64,000 nt of DNA from Streptomyces canus. Its GTDB lineage: Bacteria; Actinomycetota; Actinomycetes; Streptomycetales; Streptomycetaceae. The notes beneath the pieces were generated by a model, which had not been told where the DNA came from, ran no database searches, and was given only the letters and a program-made list of their open reading frames with translations. Shown piece after piece: positions 9,521 to 17,538 of this stretch (within the stretch, counting starts at the first letter, position 1; each line of letters opens with the position of its first letter). The stretch is from the NCBI RefSeq assembly GCF_001514145.1, contig NZ_KQ948663.1, positions 421,927-485,926 on the forward strand. The letters run 5' to 3'. Position numbers and translations under genes: made by a program.

Positions 9521-9775
9521 TGGGTTCTCCCCCTCGGACTGGGCCGTGAAGGCGCTGCGGCCTCGACCACAGCAAGCACTTCCCGTCCCGTCATCGCGGT
9601 AATCACGAGAACATCACGGAGGCCGTTCGGTGGGTGTGGCCTTCGTCACATGCCGCTCGCAGATGCCTGTGGCGGTCGCTTTGTCCCCTCAGGCGGCTCA
9701 CAGGCGCCTCTCGGTCACATCACGAACCGGGCATGACCTGGGGCGCTCAGCTATCCGAGGAGATCAGGCGCACTG

Positions 9776-9792
9776 TAGGTTCTTGCGCCATG
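9776..9792 (+). promoter_or_regulatory. -10 element of a leaderless Lrp transcript
   Basis: TAGGTT (9776-9781) ends 8 nt before the ATG at 9790, the spacing expected when transcription starts at the start codon. No Shine-Dalgarno sequence precedes that ATG, supporting leaderless translation. The -35 region is weak. Confidence 0.5.
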
Positions 9793-10230
9793 GAGGAGCT
9801 GGACCGACAAATCGTGCAGCTGCTCGTCAAGGACGGGCGGATGAGTTACACGGACCTGGGCAAGGCCACGGGCCTGTCCACCTCGGCCGTGCACCAGCGG
9901 GTGCGACGGCTGGAGCAGCGTGGTGTCATCCGCGGGTACGCCGCGGTGGTCGACCCCGAGGCGGTGGGCCTGCCCATGACCGCCTTCATCTCGGTGAAAC
10001 CGTTCGACCCCAGCGCCCCCGACGACATCGCGGACCGCCTTGCCGGTGTCCCCGAGATCGAGGCGTGTCACAGCGTGGCGGGCGACGAGAACTACATCCT
10101 GAAGGTTCGCGTGGCGACCCCGCACGAACTGGAGGAGCTGCTGGCGAGGCTCAGGAGCCTGGCGGGGGTCTCGACGCGTACGACGGTGGTCCTGTCGACC
10201 CCGTACGAGGCAAGGCCACCGCGCATCTGA
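9790..10230 (+). CDS. Lrp/AsnC family transcriptional regulator
   Basis: A 146-residue regulator. Residues 1-50 form the Lrp winged helix (LDRQIVQLLVKDGRMSYTDL, then STSAVHQRVRRLEQRGVI), and the rest is the RAM/AsnC ligand-binding domain with GDENYILKVRV. Such proteins form octamers that sense amino acids. The start at 9790 is chosen from family length and the -10 element 8 nt upstream; an ATG at 9733 would add 19 unlikely residues. It precedes an amidohydrolase gene by 63 bp and diverges from the CPDC protein gene; either could be a target. Confidence 0.9.
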   Translation: MEELDRQIVQLLVKDGRMSYTDLGKATGLSTSAVHQRVRRLEQRGVIRGYAAVVDPEAVGLPMTAFISVKPFDPSAPDDIADRLAGVPEIEACHSVAGDENYILKVRVATPHELEELLARLRSLAGVSTRTTVVLSTPYEARPPRI

Positions 10231-10293
10231 ACGAAGGGGGGACCGCGTCCACCCGCGCTCCGACGGCGTGCGGCCCCCTGCGAAACTGTCCCC

Positions 10294-11889
10294 ATGAGCG
10301 AACCGAAGACCGTCCTCCTCCGCCGCGGCGAGGTCCACAGCCCCGCCGACCCGTTCGCGACAGCGATGGTCGTGGAGCGAGGGCAGGTCGCCTGGGTCGG
10401 TTCGGAAGGGGCCGCCGACGCCTTCGCGGACGGCGTCGACGAGATCGTCGACCTGGACGGCGCCCTGGTCACCCCCGCGTTCACCGACGCCCACGTCCAC
10501 ACCACCGCCACGGGCCTCGCCCTGACCGGCCTCGACCTCACCGGCGCCTCCTCCCTGGACGCGGCCCTGACGCTCGTACGGGACTTCGCGGCCGCCCGCC
10601 CGAACGACCGCGTCCTGCTCGGTCACGGCTGGGACGCCGCCCGCTGGCCCGGCGGACGCCCGCCCACGCGCGCGGAGCTCGACGAGGCGACAGGTGGCCG
10701 CCCGCTGTATCTGAGCCGCATCGACGTCCATTCGGCGGTCGTGACGACGGCACTCCTCGACATGACGTCCCTGGGGCTCCTGGACGGCCCTCTCACGGCC
10801 GACGCCCACCATGCCGTGCGCGCCACGGCACTCGGCTCCGTCACGTCCGCCCAGCGCACCGAGGCGCAGCGCGCCGCCCTCGCCCACGCCGCCTCCCTGG
10901 GCATCGGCACGCTTCACGAATGCGCAGGCCCCGAGATCTCCTCCGAGGACGACTTCACCGGGCTGCTGAGGCTCGCGAGCCAGGAGCCGGTCCCGAGGGT
11001 GGTCGGCTACTGGGCCGAGTGGGCCGATGAAGGCGTTGCCAAGGCGCGGCAGCTCGGTGCGCTGGGCGCCGCCGGAGACCTTTTCGTCGACGGCGCCCTC
11101 GGTTCCCACACGGCGTGCCTGCACGAGCCTTATGCCGACGCCGACCACACCGGGATCGCCTACCTGGACGCCGCCGCTGTGGCCGACCATGTCACCGCCT
11201 GCACCGAGGCGGGCCTGCAGGCAGGCTTCCACGCGATCGGCGACGCGGCGGTGGGCGCCGTGGTCGATGGCGTCCGCGCCGCCGCGGAGAAGCTCGGACT
11301 CGCCCGCGTCCGTGCCGCCCGGCACCGCGTCGAGCATGTCGAGATGCTCACCCCCGAGGCCGTCGCCGCCTTCGCCGAGCTCGGTCTGACCGCGTCCGTC
11401 CAGCCCGCCTTCGACGCCCTGTGGGGCGGCGAGGACGGCATGTACGCCCGGCGCCTGGGCCGGGAGCGGGCGAGCCGTCTGAACCCCTTCGCGGCCCTCC
11501 TGCGCGCCGGCGTCCCGCTTGCCTTCGGCTCCGACAGCCCCGTCACCCCGCTCGACCCGTGGGGCACGCTCCGCGCGGCCGCCTTCCACCGCACCCCCGG
11601 GCACCGCGTCTCCGTACGCGCCGCCTTCACCGCGCACACCCGCGGCGGCTGGCGGGCGATCGGCCGGGACGACGCGGGAGTCCTGGTGCCCGGCGCCCCC
11701 GCGGACTACGCGGTGTGGCGCACCGAGGAACTGGTCGTGCAGGCCCCCGACGACCGGGTCGCCCGCTGGTCCACCGACCCCCGCTCCGGCACCCCCGGTC
11801 TGCCCGACCTGACGCCGGGCCGTGACCTGCCCGTCTGCCTGCGGACCGTGGTCGGCGGACGGACGGTCTTCGTACGGCCGGGCGAGTGA
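10294..11889 (+). CDS. YtcJ-like metal-dependent amidohydrolase
   Basis: A 531-residue amidohydrolase-superfamily TIM-barrel enzyme. TPAFTDAHVHT holds the metal-binding HxH, FHAIGDAAV the later His, and AFGSDSPV the catalytic Asp at the end of the barrel. Length and motif spacing match the YtcJ/amidohydrolase-3 group, which hydrolyses amide or formamide-type substrates in the cytoplasm. The natural substrate cannot be predicted. It lies just downstream of the Lrp regulator in the same direction, which may control it. Confidence 0.85.
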   Translation: MSEPKTVLLRRGEVHSPADPFATAMVVERGQVAWVGSEGAADAFADGVDEIVDLDGALVTPAFTDAHVHTTATGLALTGLDLTGASSLDAALTLVRDFAAARPNDRVLLGHGWDAARWPGGRPPTRAELDEATGGRPLYLSRIDVHSAVVTTALLDMTSLGLLDGPLTADAHHAVRATALGSVTSAQRTEAQRAALAHAASLGIGTLHECAGPEISSEDDFTGLLRLASQEPVPRVVGYWAEWADEGVAKARQLGALGAAGDLFVDGALGSHTACLHEPYADADHTGIAYLDAAAVADHVTACTEAGLQAGFHAIGDAAVGAVVDGVRAAAEKLGLARVRAARHRVEHVEMLTPEAVAAFAELGLTASVQPAFDALWGGEDGMYARRLGRERASRLNPFAALLRAGVPLAFGSDSPVTPLDPWGTLRAAAFHRTPGHRVSVRAAFTAHTRGGWRAIGRDDAGVLVPGAPADYAVWRTEELVVQAPDDRVARWSTDPRSGTPGLPDLTPGRDLPVCLRTVVGGRTVFVRPGE

Positions 11890-12439
11890 TCTCCGGGGGT
11901 GGCGCGGCACGGATCGCCCTCCGCCGCGCTGTCGCGCGACCTGCGCATCCTCCGCTCTGACCAGGGCTTTGGCGACAGACGTGCAGGTCAAACGACTGTT
12001 GACAGCCGACGGCAGGGGGCCGGTAGGTTCGGCCGGGTCCACCACCGGACGCCCGACCGGGGAATCTCCGCCCAGTCGTCGCAGCGCCGCTGGGTCAGGG
12101 ACGGTGTGCCGCACCGGAACACCGCCACTGGGAGCCAGGCCCAGCGCTCGCGCCACGACGAGGGACGTTCCGTCCGGCCGGGGAGGTGTGACCCGGGTGG
12201 GGCCCGGGCGCTCAGTAGACAACGGCTTTCGGTCGACCCGCAGCCAGCGGGCCCCAGGTCGGCCCGAAGGGCGCCGGGCCCCCATCCGCAGCAAGGGCGG
12301 CGACTCCGCCATGATGGCCGAAACTATGAGTCTTACCCCACTCTTGAGAAAACGACACCAGCATACGAACGCCTTGTCACGTCATCGCAGGCCGTGCGCA
12401 CTATGGTGGACGCCTGCGCAATGACTCGAAGGGGCAGCA
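11890..12439 (+). other. 550-bp gap before ppm1, likely long leader or ncRNA
   Basis: No protein gene is convincing here. A good promoter (11999-12029) fires toward ppm1 about 400 nt ahead of its start codon. A second possible -10, TATGGT at 12402-12407, lies close to ppm1 but has no good -35. The interval is GC-rich with many short inverted repeats. I could not match it to RNase P, 6S, tmRNA or SRP RNA signatures. Confidence 0.4.
11999..12029 (+). promoter_or_regulatory. Promoter TTGACA-19-TAGGTT
   Basis: TTGACA (11999-12004) and TAGGTT (12024-12029) are separated by 19 nt, close to the housekeeping consensus though the spacer is on the long side. It lies 110 bp past the amidohydrolase stop and points toward ppm1. 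Confidence 0.55.
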
Positions 12440-13234
12440 GTGAACGACGGCGACGGGACCCACACGGGCCAGGAGAGGCGATTCGGCCCGCTCGGCACGG
12501 CGTTGGTGATCATTCCGACCTACAACGAGGCGGAGAACATCAAGGCCATCGTCGGCCGGGTACGCAAGGCCGTCCCGGAGGCGCACGTCCTCGTGGCCGA
12601 CGACAACAGCCCCGACGGCACCGGCAAGCTCGCCGACGAACTGGCCGTCGAGGACGACCACGTCCAGGTGCTGCACCGCAAGGGCAAGGAGGGCCTCGGC
12701 GCGGCCTACCTCGCGGGCTTCCACTGGGGCCTGGAGCACGGCTACGGCGTCCTGGTCGAGATGGACGCCGACGGCTCCCACCAGCCCGAGGAACTGCCCC
12801 GCCTGCTGACCGCCCTCAAGAACGCCGACCTGGTCCTCGGCTCCCGCTGGGTGCCCGGCGGCCGGGTCGTGAACTGGCCCAAGTCCCGCGAGTTCATCTC
12901 CCGCGGCGGCAGCCTCTACTCACGCGTGGCCCTCGACCTTCCGCTCCGTGACATCACCGGTGGCTACCGCGCCTTCCGCCGGGAGACCCTCGAAGGCCTC
13001 GGTCTCGACGACGTCGCCTCCCAGGGCTACTGCTTCCAGGTCGACCTCGCCCGCCGCGCGGTCAAGGCCGGTTACCACGTCGTCGAGGTGCCGATCACCT
13101 TCGTGGAGCGTGAACTCGGTGACTCCAAGATGAGTCGCGACATCCTCGTGGAGGCCCTGTGGCGGGTCACCACCTGGGGTGTGGGGGAGCGGGTCGGGAG
13201 GATCACAGCACGGGGAAAGCGCGCACAGCCGTAG
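12440..13234 (+). CDS. ppm1: Polyprenol monophosphomannose synthase
   Basis: A 264-residue GT2 glycosyltransferase that transfers mannose from GDP-mannose to polyprenyl phosphate, supplying the donor for protein O-mannosylation and lipoglycan synthesis at the membrane. Visible features are the N-terminal IPTYNEAENI, the DDNSPDGT nucleotide site and the metal-binding VEMDADGSHQP. There is no C-terminal membrane domain, so this is the soluble DPM1-type catalytic unit without a fused Lnt domain. The GTG start at 12440 has GAAGGGG upstream. The gene precedes fxsA and rbpA as I recall from S. coelicolor. Confidence 0.9.
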   Translation: MNDGDGTHTGQERRFGPLGTALVIIPTYNEAENIKAIVGRVRKAVPEAHVLVADDNSPDGTGKLADELAVEDDHVQVLHRKGKEGLGAAYLAGFHWGLEHGYGVLVEMDADGSHQPEELPRLLTALKNADLVLGSRWVPGGRVVNWPKSREFISRGGSLYSRVALDLPLRDITGGYRAFRRETLEGLGLDDVASQGYCFQVDLARRAVKAGYHVVEVPITFVERELGDSKMSRDILVEALWRVTTWGVGERVGRITARGKRAQP

Positions 13235-13306
13235 TCCTGCCGCCTCACAGCCGCGGCTGATCGTCCCCTTATCCCGTGCTGAGCCGCACCCAGGCACACT
13301 GGACGT

Positions 13307-13873
13307 ATGACGACAGGCGCTCCGACTCCCACGTACCCCGCCCGGCCCCGCCGCTCCCGTATGCGCACGTTCCTGCCGCTGGGCCTGGCCGCCTGGCTGG
13401 TGCTGGAGATCTGGCTGCTGACCGTGGTCGCGGGCGCGGCGAGCGGTTTCGCGGTGTTCTTGCTGCTGGTCGCGGGCTTCGTGCTCGGCTCGGTGGTCAT
13501 CAAGCGGGCCGGCCGCCGCGCCTTCCAGAACCTGAACGAGGCGCTCCAGCGGGGCGGCGCCCCCTCGAGCTCCGGCAGCAGTGGCAACGGCCTGATGATG
13601 CTGGGCGGCCTGCTTCTGATGATCCCGGGCCTGATCTCGGATGCCGTGGGCCTGCTCCTGCTGATCCCGCCGGTCCAGAAGGCCATCGGCCGGTACGCCG
13701 AGCGCACCTTCGACCGCAAGCTGCGCGAGGCCGTTCCGGGCACCCTGGGTGATGCCTTCCAGCAGGCCCGGATGCAGCGCCCCGACGGCAAGGTGGTCCA
13801 GGGCGAGGTCATCGTCCGGGACGAGCCGGGCGACGACACCCCGCATGAGCCACGACCGCCGCTCACGCGCTGA
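13307..13873 (+). CDS. fxsA: FxsA family membrane protein
   Basis: A 188-residue protein with the FxsA core: two N-terminal hydrophobic segments (FLPLGLAAWLVLEIWLLTVV, then a Gly/Val-rich one), the NLNEALQRG linker, and a third hydrophobic region around LLLMIPGLISDAVGLLLLIPP. The C-terminus is hydrophilic. In E. coli FxsA relieves exclusion of phage T7 by the F plasmid; its normal function is unknown. A 20-bp hairpin ends the transcript and faces rbpA. Confidence 0.88.
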   Translation: MTTGAPTPTYPARPRRSRMRTFLPLGLAAWLVLEIWLLTVVAGAASGFAVFLLLVAGFVLGSVVIKRAGRRAFQNLNEALQRGGAPSSSGSSGNGLMMLGGLLLMIPGLISDAVGLLLLIPPVQKAIGRYAERTFDRKLREAVPGTLGDAFQQARMQRPDGKVVQGEVIVRDEPGDDTPHEPRPPLTR

Positions 13874-13902
13874 GGCGGCCGCGGGCACCCGCGGGCAGCA
13901 CA

Positions 13903-13945
13903 AACCGCGGGCGCGGTACGTGAATCACGTACCGCGCCCGCGGTT
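13903..13945. terminator. Bidirectional terminator between fxsA and rbpA
   Basis: Arms 13903-13922 (AACCGCGGGCGCGGTACGTG) and 13926-13945 are perfectly complementary over 20 bp with an AAT loop. It sits between the stops of convergent fxsA and rbpA, so it can serve both. Confidence 0.9.
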
Positions 13946-13968
13946 ACTTGTATGCGCTGTGTTCCCGC

Positions 13969-14343
13969 TCAGGCCGACTTGCGGCTGTCCCGGGGATGAA
14001 CAGCGATGTTCATCGCGCCGGAACGCAAAACCGCCAGACGCTCCTCGAGGACCTCTTCGAGTTCCTCTCGGGTGCGTCGCTCCATCAGCATGTCCCAATG
14101 CGTACGCGCGGGCTTGGCCTTCTTCTCTTCAGGGCCGTCGCCGTCCACGAGGAGTGCCTGGGCCCCGCAGACCTTGCACTCCCACTCCGGCGGGATCTCC
14201 GCCTCGACCGAGAAGGGCATCTCGAAGCGATGTCCCTTCTCGCATGCGTACTCCACGGCCTGGCGCGGGGCCAGGTCGATGCCGCGGTCCGTCTCGTAGC
14301 TGGTCACCACGAGGCGCGTGCCGCGAAGAGCTCGCTCACTCAT
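13969..14343 (-). CDS. rbpA: RNA polymerase-binding protein RbpA
   Basis: A 124-residue actinobacterial transcription factor that binds RNA polymerase and the principal sigma factor and stabilises open complexes. The central zinc-binding core reads YACEKGHRFEMPF then ECKVCGAQ, and the C-terminal THWDMLMERRTREELEEVL is the sigma-interaction helix. The start at 14343 has a GGGAGG site. A consensus SigR promoter lies 62 bp upstream, so disulfide stress probably induces it, as reported for S. coelicolor. Confidence 0.96.
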   Translation of the reverse strand: MSERALRGTRLVVTSYETDRGIDLAPRQAVEYACEKGHRFEMPFSVEAEIPPEWECKVCGAQALLVDGDGPEEKKAKPARTHWDMLMERRTREELEEVLEERLAVLRSGAMNIAVHPRDSRKSA

Positions 14344-14404
14344 GAATCGTGCCTCCCGGGCTTGTCGCCCACAGGACAGGTGTCGCTGTCGTCGTCATCC
14401 GGTC

Positions 14405-14430
14405 AACGTCCGGTCGGCGGTAAAGATTCC
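14405..14430 (-). promoter_or_regulatory. SigR promoter of rbpA
   Basis: Read leftward, GGAAT (14430-14426), an 18-nt spacer and GTT (14407-14405) match the SigR consensus GGAAT-N18-GTT exactly. The predicted 5' leader is roughly 55 nt. SigR is the thiol-oxidative stress sigma factor of Streptomyces. Confidence 0.85.
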
Positions 14431-14610
14431 CGTTCCGGGTCCCGTCCCGGGCAATGCATCGCCGTCGTAGCCGCCCCTTGTTGTACCCACCAGTGCCCGG
14501 TTTGTCACATCTGCAAGCAGATGTCACCCAGCGTTTCGGCATCTTTGACGCGCAGTAACGGTACGCCTGGCAGGCCAAACGCGTACACTACAGCGCTTTG
14601 GTGTTGAACG

Positions 14611-15966
14611 CTAAATCCTTTCGGGTACGGGATTGCCCGCGTCGCTGATCGCCCGCCGCACCGGAACCCGTGCGAGCAGGGCGAATCCGATGACGAAGAA
14701 GGCCACCAGCGAGATGATCGCGTCCCGATAACTTCCGGTTACCTGGTAGGTGATCCCGAACAGGAGGGGGCCCAGCCAGCTCATGCCGCGGTCGCTCATC
14801 TCGTACGCCGAGAAGTATTCGGCCTCCTTGCCGGGCGGGACGAGATGGGAGAACAGGGAGCGGGACAGGGCCTGGCTGCCGCCGAGGACGAGTCCGATGC
14901 CGGACGCCAGGACGAAGAACCACACAGGCGCGCCGGCGGGCAGGAAGTAACCCGCGCCCAGGACCACCGCCCAGGCGACCAGGGATCCGAGGATCGTGCG
15001 CTTGGCCCCGTACACCCGAGCGATCCGGCCGAGCGCGAGCGCCCCCGCCACCGCGAGCACCTGGACCAGGAGCACGGCCGCGATGAGCGTCGACTGCCCG
15101 AGACCCAGCTCTTCCGAGCCGTAGATCGACGCCTGGGAGATCACGGTCTGGATGCCGTCGTTGTAGACGAGGTACGCGAGCAGGAAGGCGAGGGTGAGCG
15201 GGTGGCGGCGCATGCCGCGGACGGTGGCCGCGAGCTGCCGGAAACCGGGTGCCGTCGCTTCCGTCGGTCCTTCTTCCAGGGAGTGGCGATCCCGCAGCCG
15301 GCGTAGCGGAATCAATGCGAAGGCGCCCCACCACAGTCCGGCCGATGCCAGGCAGATGCGGACCGCGGCGCTCTCGGAGAGGCCGAAGGAGTCGTGGCCC
15401 GTGTAGAGAACGAGGTTCGCGACCAGGACCAGGGCGCCCGCCGCATAGCCGAAGGCCCAGCCCTTGGAGGAGACGGCGTCGCGTTCCTCGGGCGGGGCGA
15501 TCTGCGGGAGGTAGGAGTTGTAGAGCATGGTGCCGACAGCCGCTGCGGCGTTCGCGACGACCAGCAGGACGCCGCCGAGGAGATACCGGTCGCCGCCGAG
15601 GAAGAACATGCCGGTCGTCGCGGCGGCCCCGGTGTAGGCGGCGGCCGCCAAAAGCGGCTTCTTACGGCCGCTGCGGTCGGCGGCGGCCCCCACCAGAGGC
15701 ATCACCAGCACGGCCACGATCACCGACAGGGACACCGAGTAGGCGAAGAAGGAACCGGCCCGCACCGGGACGCCCAGCGGATGGACGTAGCCGTCCGCGT
15801 CCGCCGCGTCCTTGGCGACCGACGTCAGATAGGGGCCGAGGAACACGGTGAGCACGCTCGTCGAGTAGACGGAGCACGCCCAGTCGTAGAAGTACCAGCC
15901 GCGCTGCTCGCGCCGCCGGTCGGCGGCCTCGTCCGCCGAGCCCGCCCGCACGGTGTCGGTGCCCAC
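14611..15966 (-). CDS. MFS transporter of the UMF1/Atg22 type
   Basis: A 451-residue transporter with about 12 membrane segments. The N-terminal GWYFYDWACS is the hallmark of the UMF1 family, which includes yeast Atg22, a vacuolar amino acid exporter. A typical inter-helix motif, AAADRSGRKKPLL, lies between early helices. The substrate is unknown; a small metabolite or amino acid is plausible. The GTG start lies 54 bp after the GDPD gene, so the two are probably one transcript with yczE. Confidence 0.85.
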   Translation of the reverse strand: MGTDTVRAGSADEAADRRREQRGWYFYDWACSVYSTSVLTVFLGPYLTSVAKDAADADGYVHPLGVPVRAGSFFAYSVSLSVIVAVLVMPLVGAAADRSGRKKPLLAAAAYTGAAATTGMFFLGGDRYLLGGVLLVVANAAAAVGTMLYNSYLPQIAPPEERDAVSSKGWAFGYAAGALVLVANLVLYTGHDSFGLSESAAVRICLASAGLWWGAFALIPLRRLRDRHSLEEGPTEATAPGFRQLAATVRGMRRHPLTLAFLLAYLVYNDGIQTVISQASIYGSEELGLGQSTLIAAVLLVQVLAVAGALALGRIARVYGAKRTILGSLVAWAVVLGAGYFLPAGAPVWFFVLASGIGLVLGGSQALSRSLFSHLVPPGKEAEYFSAYEMSDRGMSWLGPLLFGITYQVTGSYRDAIISLVAFFVIGFALLARVPVRRAISDAGNPVPERI

Positions 15967-16020
15967 CCGTGCCCTCGCTTCCCCGTGAAGGTGCCGTGCG
16001 CGGCCCGGGGACGGGACGGG

Positions 16021-16788
16021 TCAGACCCAGACGCCCCGCTCCTCCATGACCTTGCGCAGTGTGTCGATGTGATCGGTCATGATGCCATCGACGCCCAGGT
16101 CCAGAAGCCGGTGCATGCGATCGGGTTCGTTGATGGTCCACACGTGCACCTGCAGCCCGCGCGCGTGGGCTGCGCGCACGAAGCGGTGGTCGACCACCTG
16201 GATGCCGGACTGGGCCTCGGGCACCTGGGCGGCGACGGCCGAGCGGCGCAGTGCCGCCGGGACGCCCCACGAGCGCAGCCGCAGGTTGAGCACACCCCGG
16301 GTGCCGTACGACGTCGCCAGGCGTGGGCCGGCCAGCCGCTGGGCGCGCATCACGCGCGCCTCGGAGAACGAGCCGACGCAGACGCGGTCCCAGGCGTCGG
16401 TGCGCTCGATGAGGTCCAGGAGCGGCTGGAGGGCGGGCCCGGCCTTGATGTCGACGTTCCAGCGGGCCTCGGGGAAGGTCTCCAGGAGCTCCTCGAACAG
16501 CGGCACCGGTTCCTTGCCCGCCACACGCGCGTGCCGCACGTCCGCCCAGGGCAGGTCGGCTATCCGGCCCGCCCCGTCGGTCACCCGGTCCAGGGTCGCG
16601 TCGTGGAAGGCGACCAGCTTGCCGTCCACGGTGGCGTGGACGTCGGTCTCCAGATACCGGTAGCCCGCCTCGATCGCCCGCCGGAACTGGAACGCGGTGT
16701 TCTCCAGGCCGTCCGCCGCCCCGCCCCGGTGGGCGAAGGGGATGGGGCCGGGGTGGTCGAGGTAGGGGTGGCGTATCCGCGAGGTCAC
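16021..16788 (-). CDS. Glycerophosphodiester phosphodiesterase
   Basis: A 255-residue GDPD-family enzyme that splits glycerophosphodiesters into sn-glycerol 3-phosphate and an alcohol. The N-terminal FAHRGGAADGLENT, the metal-binding ETDVHATVDGKLVAFHD and the C-terminal VWTINEPDRMHRLLDLGVDGIMTD are all family motifs. There is no signal peptide, so it is cytoplasmic. Its GTG start overlaps the stop of the membrane protein gene upstream in a GTGA arrangement, implying coupled translation. Confidence 0.93.
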   Translation of the reverse strand: MTSRIRHPYLDHPGPIPFAHRGGAADGLENTAFQFRRAIEAGYRYLETDVHATVDGKLVAFHDATLDRVTDGAGRIADLPWADVRHARVAGKEPVPLFEELLETFPEARWNVDIKAGPALQPLLDLIERTDAWDRVCVGSFSEARVMRAQRLAGPRLATSYGTRGVLNLRLRSWGVPAALRRSAVAAQVPEAQSGIQVVDHRFVRAAHARGLQVHVWTINEPDRMHRLLDLGVDGIMTDHIDTLRKVMEERGVWV

Positions 16789-17474
16789 GGACGCAGTATC
16801 GCTCCCCGCGGTTGCCCGGTGGCAACGACCGTGCTGCCGTCGGATGCCGGGAGGACGGCGAACACGCGCAGGAAGAGCTGGGCGAGAGGACCGATGGACA
16901 CCGCGTAGAGGACGGTTCCGATGCCGATGGTGCCGCCGAGGACGAATCCCGTGACCACGACGGTCACTTCGACGGCGGTCCGCATCAGCCGGATCGAGCG
17001 TCCCGTCCGCCGGTGCAGCCCGGTCATGAGGCCGTCCCTGGGGCCCGGACCGAAGTCGGCGGCGATGTAGAGGCCGGTGGCCACGCCGTTGAGGACGATG
17101 CCGGCCAGCAGGAGAGGGATCCGTACGGCGAGACCGTGCACCTCGGGGACCGTGGCGAGGGTGGCGTCCATGGCGATACCGACCACGAAGACGTTGGAGA
17201 CCGTGCCGAGACCCGGCCGCTGACGCAACGGGATCCACAGGAGCAGTACCGCCGCGCCCACGATGATCGACACGACACCGATGGACAGGTCCGTCAGCCC
17301 GGCGAGGCCCTGGTGCAGCACGCCCCAGGGCTCGAGCCCCAGGCCCGCCTCGACGAGCAGCGCCGAGCTGGCCCCGTAGAGGGCGAGCCCGGCGTACAGC
17401 TGGATCAACCGTCGTCCGAGACGACTCTGCGTGGACAAGGCGGGTCCCCCAGTGGTGGTAGTGGCCTGATGCAT
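16785..17474 (-). CDS. YczE/YitT-type integral membrane protein
   Basis: A 229-residue protein with about five membrane segments. The LYGASSALLVEAGLGLEPWGVLHQGLA and GPGPRDGLMTGL patterns mark the YczE/YyaS family. It diverges from a MocR-type regulator, the standard yczR-yczE arrangement across actinobacteria and firmicutes, so that regulator probably controls it. The function of YczE is unknown. I use the ATG at 17474; a longer frame reaches into the regulator and has no family sequence. Confidence 0.82.
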   Translation of the reverse strand: MHQATTTTGGPALSTQSRLGRRLIQLYAGLALYGASSALLVEAGLGLEPWGVLHQGLAGLTDLSIGVVSIIVGAAVLLLWIPLRQRPGLGTVSNVFVVGIAMDATLATVPEVHGLAVRIPLLLAGIVLNGVATGLYIAADFGPGPRDGLMTGLHRRTGRSIRLMRTAVEVTVVVTGFVLGGTIGIGTVLYAVSIGPLAQLFLRVFAVLPASDGSTVVATGQPRGAILRP

Positions 17475-17499
17475 GACACCCTGTGGCTCGGGATGACAC

Positions 17500-17511
17500 G
17501 CCATCCATGGC
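17500..17511. promoter_or_regulatory. Palindrome between yczE and the MocR gene
   Basis: GCCATCCATGGC is a perfect inverted repeat with 5-bp arms, centred in the 64-bp divergent intergenic region. A MocR regulator controlling its divergent neighbour would be expected to bind here. Confidence 0.4.
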
Positions 17512-17538
17512 CAATTCGGGGAAGGTGGACTGATTTCA

